A DNA stretch of 64,000 nucleotides from Amoeboaphelidium occidentale (taxonomy: Eukaryota > Aphelidiomycota > Aphelidea). Numbering within the stretch: position 1 is the stretch's first letter; each line of letters opens with the position of its first letter. Below, piece by piece: positions 39,704 to 47,349 of this stretch. The notes beneath the pieces are model-generated. The model made no database searches, had not been told where the DNA came from, and saw only the letters and a program-made list of their open reading frames with translations. The stretch is taken from contig JALGPX010000018.1 of assembly GCA_023515795.1 (NCBI GenBank), positions 33,397-97,396 of the forward strand, given 5' to 3'. The translations under genes and the position numbers were made by a program.

Positions 39704-40837
39704 ATGGGAAAGAAAAAAGGTGTTAAAATGCCATTGGGCGAGTTTCTTGGCGATGCTGCAAAAGCGTCATGGGCTGATGAAGCTGTTGAGTTGCCAGATA
39801 TGCCAGTTAGTTCATCAGGTGGTGGGGATGGTGCTTTTGGTGGTTCTGGTGGCGAGTACAGCAGATCTGATTATGGTCATCGTCAAGATCGCGATCGTGG
39901 TTACTCACAGGAAAGAAGACCGCGTATGGAAAGAGAAAAGAAGCCTCTGCCTACGCATCCACCGTATTGTGCTTTTGTTGGTAATTTGAGTATTGACGCT
40001 ACAGAGCAGGATGTTTCTGAATTCTTTGTTAACTCAAAGAGTGTCAGGATTATCAGGGATTTCGATAAAAGATCAAAGGGATTTGGTTATGTTGAATTTG
40101 AGACTTTGGATGAATTGAAGGTGGCTTTGGAGAAGGATGGTGTGGAAATGATGGGAAGAATGTTAAGGTTGGATGTTGCTGAGGGGCAGAGGGATCAGAA
40201 TAGGCCTATAGAAAGGAGACAAGACAGAGAATATCAGCCACGTCGTCAAGAAGAACCTGAAGAAGTTTTGCCTTCTAATTGGAGAAGGGCTGAACCTGTT
40301 GCTCCATCTGCTCCATCAAGAAGTACTTTTACTCCAAGAGATAGAGAAAGAGACAATGGTACAACAACAACAAGCTTTGGTGGAAGAAAGGATTTTGGTA
40401 GCCGAGACAGAGGAGACAGAAACGCGCCATTTGAACGAAAGCAATACTCTGATCGTCCATCTTTTGGTGGTCAAGGTGCAGCAGCTGCAAGTGGTGAAGG
40501 GCGTCCAGAAAGGCGTGGTCCTTCTTCTTATAATGATGGGCCTAGACCAAGACGAAACGATGAGAGAGATGTTGATTTTTCTGCGTTTGGTGCCAGAAGA
40601 ATGCAGGCAGCAGATGCTAAGCCCGCTGTAGATGCTAAACCTGCTCCTGTTCCTGCTCCTGCTGCTTCTAAAAGCAATCCGTTTGGTAGTGCAAGAGCAG
40701 TTGACACGAACAGTAAATTAAGAACACAATCAACTGAGACAAAGCCAAGAGAAAAGAAGGAAGCATCTACTACTGCTACTGCTACTGGCGGTGCTGCTGC
40801 TAATCCATGGGGAAACTTTAGAAGAAATCAAGAATAA
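39704..40837 (+). CDS. TIF3: eIF4B-like RNA-binding translation factor
   Basis: 377 residues with eIF4B order. It opens with a Lys-rich start MGKKKGVKMPLGEFL and the short SWADE motif (KASWADEAVELPD). One RRM follows at ~85-160: PPYCAFVGNLSIDATEQDV with RNP2, GFGYVEFETLDELKVAL with RNP1, and MLRLDVAEGQ. A long Arg/Asp/Gly-rich repeat region (RQDREYQPRR; ERKQYSDRPSFGG) comes next, and a tail AANPWGNFRRN close to the NPFG-type ends of such proteins. It stimulates eIF4A helicase in scanning. The ATG at 39704 is the first in frame after the divergent gene. Intronless. A short tandem VDAKPA..VDAKPA repeat occurs near residue 310. Confidence 0.85.
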   Translation: MGKKKGVKMPLGEFLGDAAKASWADEAVELPDMPVSSSGGGDGAFGGSGGEYSRSDYGHRQDRDRGYSQERRPRMEREKKPLPTHPPYCAFVGNLSIDATEQDVSEFFVNSKSVRIIRDFDKRSKGFGYVEFETLDELKVALEKDGVEMMGRMLRLDVAEGQRDQNRPIERRQDREYQPRRQEEPEEVLPSNWRRAEPVAPSAPSRSTFTPRDRERDNGTTTTSFGGRKDFGSRDRGDRNAPFERKQYSDRPSFGGQGAAAASGEGRPERRGPSSYNDGPRPRRNDERDVDFSAFGARRMQAADAKPAVDAKPAPVPAPAASKSNPFGSARAVDTNSKLRTQSTETKPREKKEASTTATATGGAAANPWGNFRRNQE

Positions 40838-41012
40838 TAACTGGCCCGTCGCTACAGGATTACTTCAAATAAAATCCAAATCTTACTTAGAAGAGCGCTA
40901 CACGAATCGCATGATTTCTCGGCTACGCTGGCGGAGACTGTACAAGTAAATATGCAAACATAATCACCTGTCTTTAACCACCAATTAAATTTTGCAGTTA
41001 GCTGACGAAACA

Positions 41013-41215
41013 TCATGCACGATTCTTCCTGGAGATCGCAAGCGGCCTTTTACCACCATTTGCATTCAAATCCAAGAAAACGCGTCTGATATTTCGAGCA
41101 GCGTTAATGTCCCTGTTCCAAACAGTTAAGCAATCTAAATTACAGATTTTAACCGCCCAAAACTTGCTGTTTCAACTCATGCAAACAGAATGAACATAAC
41201 ATTGCAGGGTTCAGA
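41013..41215 (-). pseudogene. Second, divergent Fanzor remnant (C-terminal zinc ribbon and RuvC end)
   Basis: The minus strand reads LALNPAMLCSFCLHELKQQ, then after a one-base shift AVKICNLDCLTVWNRDINAA and RNIRRVFLDLNANGGKRP, stopping at 41013. The CSFC / CNLDC pairs and WNRDINAARNI are the same terminal landmarks as in the 2.4-kb cluster, but the residues differ widely (VWNRDINAARN versus RWNRDVNGAIN). This is therefore another lineage. Everything upstream of the zinc ribbon is lost or unrecognisable. It lies between the eIF4B-like and GT15 genes. Confidence 0.75.
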
Positions 41216-41324
41216 GCGAGCTAGATATACCCCCTTTAAGAAAGCGCATTCGCACTCCAGCTCGCAGCATGTAGACGCTTGAGCTGGGGCTCTGCGCGAT
41301 AAATTCTTCGAATTTCGAGATTGA

Positions 41325-42299
41325 ATGCTTTTGAGGTCGAAATTTAACTTTTTGGTGGCGATTATTGTATTTAATTTAATCCTATTCTTATGTTTTATCT
41401 TCTTGCCAGCGTATGGCGTGGAGTATGAAAGTTCTGCGGTGCTTTACTTGGCTGCTCCGGAAAGGGACACTGAGCTAAGGTTCTCTCTAGTCTTTCTATA
41501 TTTCAATTACTTCTTTTGGCATGGGAAATATCCCGTGTACTTATTCCATGGAACTGATCACCGTGTGGACCTCTCTTGGCTGTCTCAATTGATGGATATT
41601 CGTTTCATTCATCTGAAGCATTGGGAATCGGAACCTCTAAACTTAAAAATTCCAAAAGTATACAAGGGATTTAGCATAGATTATCGAAGAATGTGTTACT
41701 TTTGGGCATATGGGCTATATCAGTACGATGAGATTAAGAACTTGAAGAAGTATATGCGACTAGACACAGATTCCTTCATCTTAACTCCAATGCTTTCAGA
41801 TCCATTGGTAGACTGTAAATGGTATTGCTATCGTTTGGTTTCCAAGGACGCTTATTACACGACTGAGGGTCTATACGATCGCGTCAAAGAGTTTGCTTTA
41901 AGGAATCGTTACGATATTACGCACCTGAAACAGTTCGAGGCTGAAGGTGAATACAACCTGGAAATTTATTACAACAACTTTGAAGTATCAAGAGTTGATA
42001 CATGGAATAGCACAGAGTATCAAGAAATATTTGATGCTGTTAAGGATGGTATCTTTACAAAGAGATGGGGTGATGCTCCTATCAAGACGCTTGCATTACA
42101 GATATTGCGTTCAAGAGGCGAGGACGAAGTAACTGACGTGCAGCTTTTGGCTGATTTCAGCTATGCACATCAGAGCTTGTTTTTGTGTGTTCGAGATATC
42201 ATTATCTTCTTGATACTTTTGGCGCTTTCAGGGGTGATCATGTGGCAACGCCTCCTTTTTGCTTTCCATCGTAACATCACTGGGAAATCGATTGCTTGA
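41325..42299 (+). CDS. GT15 alpha-1,2-mannosyltransferase (KRE2/MNT1 family)
   Basis: Golgi type II membrane enzyme extending O- and N-linked mannans, a family characteristic of fungi. Signal anchor NFLVAIIVFNLILFLCFIFL (~8-27), then the GT15 catalytic domain: SAVLYLAAPERDTELRFSL, KYPVYLFH, IPKVYKGFSIDYRRMC, KYMRLDTDSFILTPM (YxRxDxDS metal/donor site), CKWYCYRL, EYNLEIYYNNFEVS and RWGDAPIKTLAL. Its 324 residues are shorter than yeast Kre2p (442), lacking the stem. Unusually it ends with a second hydrophobic stretch (IIIFLILLALSGVIMW), which may be a second membrane pass. The next gene's ATG is 19 bp downstream. Confidence 0.88.
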   Translation: MLLRSKFNFLVAIIVFNLILFLCFIFLPAYGVEYESSAVLYLAAPERDTELRFSLVFLYFNYFFWHGKYPVYLFHGTDHRVDLSWLSQLMDIRFIHLKHWESEPLNLKIPKVYKGFSIDYRRMCYFWAYGLYQYDEIKNLKKYMRLDTDSFILTPMLSDPLVDCKWYCYRLVSKDAYYTTEGLYDRVKEFALRNRYDITHLKQFEAEGEYNLEIYYNNFEVSRVDTWNSTEYQEIFDAVKDGIFTKRWGDAPIKTLALQILRSRGEDEVTDVQLLADFSYAHQSLFLCVRDIIIFLILLALSGVIMWQRLLFAFHRNITGKSIA

Positions 42300-42318
42300 A
42301 GCAGACTTTGTATTACTA

Positions 42319-43461
42319 ATGATATCAAAAATATTCTACTTTTTATTATTTCTGGAAGTATTCCTACAACTCGGCGTGAACTGCACGGCTGTTAGCCTTG
42401 TTTCTTCTGTTGCGCATCAGAAGTTGTCGCCACGATATTCCTCTTCGCGAAGATCAACATTAACAAGATTTCAACCTGATACCAATAGTGGAAGAGATGT
42501 TTGCCGGCTGTCTACAATTAACAGTCAAAACGGCAACGCTGTTGACGCTTTCAAATGTGTTCAAGAGGAAACGAACGAAAATCGAGAAAGGTTCATTAAA
42601 GAATTACTTGAGACTGAAGCCAGTCATAGTAAACTAGCTGCGAATGCCAGGAATTTGAAGAATCTGCTGCTGGAAATATTCCTTCTTTATGAGTTTTTCC
42701 ATCTCAGCCCTGTCAGGAGTATCATTGCGTATCTTGGAGCAGTTCCATTCTACAAGGCTCATGAGGCGATATCAGCTTTACCGAATACTGTTGTGGCAGA
42801 TATTTTGAGTGGCACTGTGGCGAGAAAGACTGCTATTGCTCTTACAAAGGCACAGATATTTTGGAATGGTTTCTTGATGCAATTCTCTACAGATCCTGTA
42901 GAGTCTGGAAGATTCTTTTTTATTGGTAAAGTAGTGTATGATTATCTTGTGAAACATTACAGAGATGCAAAGAAGTGGTTTCACGCTTTACTTACAAGAT
43001 ACCAAGCACGTTTTATTATTGAAGGCTATTTCTTACCTTTCATGCGAGCCCATAGTTCAAACTACAAGAAGAACGGTGGCGCAGAAAGTCAAAATATTGA
43101 AGTCAGGACTAAGAAGCAAGATATGGATAATGTTGAGATTATGGTTCTATGGTTCAGGAATCGAGCTGTTTTGAAGAGTTTCATTGCAGAACTCAAAGAA
43201 AAGCTGTCCCGAGTCAAATCTGGTCTACTGAAAACCGCAAGTGTACTAAAGAAGTATGGTCCACTGATTGCGTTTACTGCTACTACATACAGAATATTCT
43301 TTGTACGTGACCACTCCGAGTTTGTTTTCATTGCTTCTTTGGCGATGCTGCGATTTGTGGACGTGATCGACTATCTCGAACATGAAAAGGAACAAAGTCA
43401 TCGATTTGATGACGATGAGTATGAGCACGATCATGAAGATCGCAAAAAGTCTCCGCCATAA
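42319..43461 (+). CDS. Unknown secreted or membrane protein
   Basis: 380 residues starting with a strong signal-peptide-like segment (MISKIFYFLLFLEVFLQLG) and followed by a polar spacer. A helical, hydrophobic region reads LLLEIFLLYEFFHLSPVR, GAVPFYKAHEAISALPN and ALTKAQIFWNGFLMQF. A further helical part (ALLTRYQARFIIEGYFLPF; KKYGPLIAFTATTYRIFF) and an Asp/Glu/His-rich tail DDDEYEHDHEDRKKS follow. I do not recognise a family. The ATG at 42319 is preferred over an in-frame TTG extension that would overlap the mannosyltransferase. The last ~30 bases of its CDS are repeated at 44545-44577. Confidence 0.6.
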   Translation: MISKIFYFLLFLEVFLQLGVNCTAVSLVSSVAHQKLSPRYSSSRRSTLTRFQPDTNSGRDVCRLSTINSQNGNAVDAFKCVQEETNENRERFIKELLETEASHSKLAANARNLKNLLLEIFLLYEFFHLSPVRSIIAYLGAVPFYKAHEAISALPNTVVADILSGTVARKTAIALTKAQIFWNGFLMQFSTDPVESGRFFFIGKVVYDYLVKHYRDAKKWFHALLTRYQARFIIEGYFLPFMRAHSSNYKKNGGAESQNIEVRTKKQDMDNVEIMVLWFRNRAVLKSFIAELKEKLSRVKSGLLKTASVLKKYGPLIAFTATTYRIFFVRDHSEFVFIASLAMLRFVDVIDYLEHEKEQSHRFDDDEYEHDHEDRKKSPP

Positions 43462-43470
43462 AAAATTCAA

Positions 43471-43522
43471 CTGAAATCGATGTCTTTACACCTTCTGTCC
43501 TCTTAAAAGAGTCCATCAGGCA
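43471..43522. repeat. Dispersed short repeat, copy 2
   Basis: Matches 22441-22492 across about 52 bp. It lies just after the stop of the unknown secreted-protein gene and may be part of its 3' UTR. Confidence 0.5.
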
Positions 43523-43645
43523 TCCTGTCACATTCGGCACATCTTAACAATTGTATAAAGATTCCTTACCTAAAAATTAATCTTGTTATAAAATCAATTA
43601 GGAATTTATAAGTAGCTTTTATTGCAAGGTGGTGAACCCAGTTTG

Positions 43646-44281
43646 TCAAGTACTAGCCAACTTCACCGTTTCGTTTTTGTAATCAATTTCGATTTTAGCT
43701 CTAGATTTCTGAAAAAACGATGCTCCGAGCACATTCATATCAGAAAAATGCTTATCCGAAGGGCTAAGATTAGACATATACATGACATCGCCAATTTGAA
43801 CTCGAAATGACTCGGGAATATTTTCCTTAAACCCAAGGGCAAAAGCAGCTTCTTGGCAAATGTAAACATGAGGGGACCCTGTATCAACGAAGAATATCAT
43901 ATTCAACTTGATCTTCTTCACCGGCGACTCGACCACAAGAGAAACAAATGGTCTCGAATGAGGTCCAAATAACATCCCGTCAACCGAGAACTTTGATTCC
44001 AGATGAGCAGAAGCAGGACCGAGGTAAGCGACATTCAGGGCTGTAGCAATAGATTCATGAAGATCCTTCGACTTAACGTCTAGAAGCATAATTTCATTCG
44101 AGGAAGGCTTCAGATATTTTCGAGGCTCAACCAGGTCCAAATCCCAACCGTTCATTCGAATTTCTTCCAATAAAGTCGTTGCTTTATCCGTCAATATACC
44201 CAAATCGGGATGTTTATCAGCTAGTTTGCTGATCTGATCTCGTAATGAGCCAAGTTCTTTAAGTTTGGCTTCACGATCCAT
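43646..44281 (-). CDS. Retropepsin-like aspartic protease domain protein
   Basis: 211 residues from the ATG at 44281. An N-terminal helical part (KLKELGSLRDQISKLAD) precedes a single retropepsin-type lobe: NMIFFVDTGSPHVYI with the catalytic DTG, AAFALGFKENIP, FRVQIGDVMYMSNLSP, and the flap-to-C-terminal FSDMNVLGASFFQKSRAKIE containing the usual hydrophobic-hydrophobic-Gly (VLG). One lobe implies an active homodimer. Similar orphan retropepsins occur in several early fungi; relation to retroelement protease or DDI1 is possible. No reverse transcriptase or integrase is nearby. The frame upstream has no ATG. Confidence 0.7.
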   Translation of the reverse strand: MDREAKLKELGSLRDQISKLADKHPDLGILTDKATTLLEEIRMNGWDLDLVEPRKYLKPSSNEIMLLDVKSKDLHESIATALNVAYLGPASAHLESKFSVDGMLFGPHSRPFVSLVVESPVKKIKLNMIFFVDTGSPHVYICQEAAFALGFKENIPESFRVQIGDVMYMSNLSPSDKHFSDMNVLGASFFQKSRAKIEIDYKNETVKLAST

Positions 44282-44424
44282 TTTTCGCAAGAATTGTTTC
44301 AAGAAAATTCGAAGTGCTCCCTTTTCAATTTAGTGTGAATTGCACCTAAACAAGCCAATTTAGGACTGATTTCACACATGTATAGTCATAGCTGGAAACT
44401 CACATCAAGGTGACCCACAAGAAA

Positions 44425-44547
44425 ATGCAGACCACAGCCACAGGTGAAGATGAACAGGCTGTAATTCAAGATCTATTTGAACAACTTCTGGATATATTTT
44501 ATGATCTTTTTAATTTGACACCAAACAAGCGATATTACTTCTTATGA
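44425..44547 (+). CDS. Possible 40-residue small ORF
   Basis: ATG at 44425 opens MQTTATGEDEQAVIQDLF, EQLLDIFYDLFNLTP and stops at 44545-44547. It is acidic and amphipathic with protein-like composition, in a spacer between two genes. There is no family match and it could be chance or a decayed gene end. The region just after it repeats the 3' end of the gene at 42319-43461. Confidence 0.25.
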   Translation: MQTTATGEDEQAVIQDLFEQLLDIFYDLFNLTPNKRYYFL

Positions 44548-44577
44548 GCATGAAGATCGCAAAAAGTCTCCGCAATA
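44545..44577 (+). repeat. Duplicated fragment of an upstream gene's 3' end
   Basis: GAAGATCGCAAAAAGTCTCC occurs here and at 43435-43454, with flanking similarity (TGAGCATGAAGATCG). It is a small copy of the Asp/His-rich C-terminal codons of the gene at 42319-43461. Confidence 0.55.
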
Positions 44578-44680
44578 ATCCCCGCAATAAAAGCTTCAAC
44601 TTCATTTCATAAGCCACACGCGGATCACACACATTGAGGGGCTTTTTCACAATTTTTCCCGTGTACGATTTGTAATCGCA

Positions 44681-47311
44681 ATGACAATCTCAGACGACGA
44701 AGAATATCTCTCCTCTGACCCGTTATCAGAGACCATGAAGGCTCCTGTTGGTTTGGAACCTGCATACACTCCTGGCAAAAGAAGGTGTTGCTTGTTGACC
44801 TCGATTATTTTGATGACAGTCGGGGCTTTGGCTGTGGTTATTGGTATCGTGTGCTTGGTGGTTCTGCCTTCGTATGTTTCTGAGCAAGTTCGTAGCAAGG
44901 TTGTTATTGATTCCACTGAACACTCTGAGTTTTATACAATCAAGTCAAACACTTATGATGGCGCAGCAGCAAAGTACAACAAGATGTATTTCTACGATAT
45001 TCAGAATCCTTCTGAATTCCTGTCAAAGAATACAAAGCCAAAGTTTGTTGAGCGTGGTCCTTATGTGTTTCGCGAGTATTACTCTAGAAACAACTTCAAC
45101 TTTTCTCAAGATGGTACATTGATGTCTTACTCTGACACAGTTCAACAACAGTTCGTTCCGGAATTATCTAATGGTTCTTTGGATGATATTTTGAACATTG
45201 TTAATTTGCCGTACGTAAAAGTTATGTCTGCTGTTGGTGGTGAGAAGAATGTTATGGCTGCTACAGGTCCAAAAGTTTTCGTAATGACAATTAATGCCTT
45301 CAAGGAACAGATGGTCCCCGCTGTGAAAGCTGCTGCTGCGGCTACCGCGATCAAGACTGCTGTTGATAAGCTGGGTTTCTTGAATGGTGGTAAGGAGTGG
45401 TTGATCAGCAAAATGGGCGGATCTTGTCCAAGAAACGATTGTACTTTCATCACTACTCCTTTTGGTCGTAAGTATAGAATCTTCTTGAATACAACTCTTT
45501 GTTCATGCTTGGACTGTGGCTGTGAAGCTGACATTATTTCCAAAGAACAGATGATGTTTATGATGAACGAAACAGATCCTTATTCGTTTATGAACAGTGA
45601 GCAGGACAAGGGCGTAAATTATTGGTTACCTTGGAGCACATACTACGCTGATTCTTACAAGAAAATGTTGATGGAGTACTACGGTTTGACGGACAGACAA
45701 TTCAACAAGTTGCAAGGTTGGTTGTCTAATGCAGCAAACAGTGATATTGTAAGAGACGGCGTATTCAAAGAACTGAAAGGAACATTCGCAGTTAACAGTT
45801 GGGACGATTTGGTTTATCGTCAATGGATTGCTGGCGATGTTATTGGTACTCTACAAAAGCTTGAAAACAAGGTTGTTTCATTGAATCCAGCATTGCCTCC
45901 AGAGTTTCCGTTTGCTCAAGAATGGATTGAAAAAACTGGTCAAGCAGACAAGCTTGCTAGCATGCCTTGGTCTTTGCAAGGTGTTGATTGCATTTATCAG
46001 ATTTTGAGAAGTAACGAAAGCTGGGCAATGGAGTACTTTTTCAATCTATCGATTCAACGTCCAGGCAAAGCCGAGTTGTTTATTAAACCTAGTTTGGATG
46101 TCGTTCCTACAGATATGACTTTTGAGAAATGCTGGACTGCTGAGCAACTTGGAAACCAGGGCGCTTTGGACTTGTTGAGAGTTTACTTTGACTACGTAAC
46201 AAACAACTTGGCCTATCCTCAGTTCAAGGAAGTTGCAGATAAAGCTGGCTTAGTCATTCGTAGATCTGTCAGAGAAATTGTTCTTGGCGCTCCTGAGCCT
46301 TTGTTGCAGCTTGTTCTTGAACCATCCGATCCGAGATTTGGTCAGTCATCTTATTTGAAACATGATGAAGACCTTTCTGGCCCTTCAATGTGTCATGCAT
46401 CTATTGATGTAGAAAACGATTTTACTTCTTGCAGGCAGATCAGAACTTTGGCTGCTAACGGCACTATGCTTAAGACTTATGAGAGGTCTCCTAGTGTTTA
46501 CTACACCGGATCGAACGATTCATCGCTTGTTAATCAGTACAAAGCTCTTAACGGATATACTACAATTGAAAATGTTTTCTTAAACAATGACATGAAGATT
46601 GATGGAGGAGCAAAAGACATCCTTGGCAGTGTACAGTATGGATTTTCAGACGGTATGACTTTCCCTCCTTTGAATACAGTCAATAAGGACAGCAGAGTTT
46701 CTATTCTGGTCACTCCTTTTACCGCATCTTTGACATTCAAATATGAAGGGAATACTAATGATTTGCATGGGCTAGATTTGATGCGCTTCCGTGTTGAAAG
46801 CAGCCAGTTCAGTCCGAGCAGAAGCGATGCAGCCTTATTCGATATGACATTTTCTGATACTCCTGCTGGTGTTTTAAATATTACAGAACCAAGAAACTTC
46901 AGAGTCTTTGCATCTCTACCACATTTCTTGGGCTATGAACAAAACTTTGAGGCATTTGACGGAATCGGAGCTGCTGATAAAAATCTTCATGACAGTTATC
47001 TTGATATTGAACCAATTACTGGAAAAGCTATGAGAGTTGCGATTCGAGCTCAGGTTGTTGCTTCGACCACGTCGGCAGATTATTCTGTGTTCTTCCCAAA
47101 TGTCTACAAGGCCGAGTACCTTCCTGTATATTGGCAAGAGATTACCGGAGAGGCATCTCCTCAACAAGCTGCATTAGTTACTGGTCAGGTGTATACCGGA
47201 TACTTCTTGGGTTCCACTGGTGCAATCATTTCAATTTCTGTAGGTGCTGCCCTTTTGATTATCGGAATCGCGTTGTATGTGGTCAAGGTTAGAAGAAACA
47301 GAAAGATTTGA
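44681..47311 (+). CDS. CD36/LIMP-2 family scavenger receptor
   Basis: 876 residues: a short acidic cytosolic N-terminus, TM1 (SIILMTVGALAVVIGIVCLV, ~38-57), a large ectodomain and a C-terminal TM2 (IISISVGAALLIIGIALYVV, ~848-867) with a basic tail KVRRNRKI. This is the CD36 hairpin topology. Family motifs: MYFYDIQNPSEFL, KFVERGPYVFREYYS, DGTLMSYSDTVQQQF, and later NPSVYYTG/EPRNFRVFASLPHFLG. Several Cys pairs and N-glycosylation sequons are present. At 876 residues it is nearly twice the animal length (~470), like long amoebozoan members. Animal and Dictyostelium relatives act in lysosomes and phagocytosis or lipid uptake; a feeding or lysosomal role is inferred. Intronless. Confidence 0.85.
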   Translation: MTISDDEEYLSSDPLSETMKAPVGLEPAYTPGKRRCCLLTSIILMTVGALAVVIGIVCLVVLPSYVSEQVRSKVVIDSTEHSEFYTIKSNTYDGAAAKYNKMYFYDIQNPSEFLSKNTKPKFVERGPYVFREYYSRNNFNFSQDGTLMSYSDTVQQQFVPELSNGSLDDILNIVNLPYVKVMSAVGGEKNVMAATGPKVFVMTINAFKEQMVPAVKAAAAATAIKTAVDKLGFLNGGKEWLISKMGGSCPRNDCTFITTPFGRKYRIFLNTTLCSCLDCGCEADIISKEQMMFMMNETDPYSFMNSEQDKGVNYWLPWSTYYADSYKKMLMEYYGLTDRQFNKLQGWLSNAANSDIVRDGVFKELKGTFAVNSWDDLVYRQWIAGDVIGTLQKLENKVVSLNPALPPEFPFAQEWIEKTGQADKLASMPWSLQGVDCIYQILRSNESWAMEYFFNLSIQRPGKAELFIKPSLDVVPTDMTFEKCWTAEQLGNQGALDLLRVYFDYVTNNLAYPQFKEVADKAGLVIRRSVREIVLGAPEPLLQLVLEPSDPRFGQSSYLKHDEDLSGPSMCHASIDVENDFTSCRQIRTLAANGTMLKTYERSPSVYYTGSNDSSLVNQYKALNGYTTIENVFLNNDMKIDGGAKDILGSVQYGFSDGMTFPPLNTVNKDSRVSILVTPFTASLTFKYEGNTNDLHGLDLMRFRVESSQFSPSRSDAALFDMTFSDTPAGVLNITEPRNFRVFASLPHFLGYEQNFEAFDGIGAADKNLHDSYLDIEPITGKAMRVAIRAQVVASTTSADYSVFFPNVYKAEYLPVYWQEITGEASPQQAALVTGQVYTGYFLGSTGAIISISVGAALLIIGIALYVVKVRRNRKI

Positions 47312-47349
47312 GCGTAATGAATAAAAAACTAATGCCAAAGTATTGTAAT

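Noticed and set aside
42259-42318. Overlap of the unknown secreted-protein gene with GT15
   Set aside because: It depends on a TTG start; the first ATG is at 42319 and gives a clean signal peptide.
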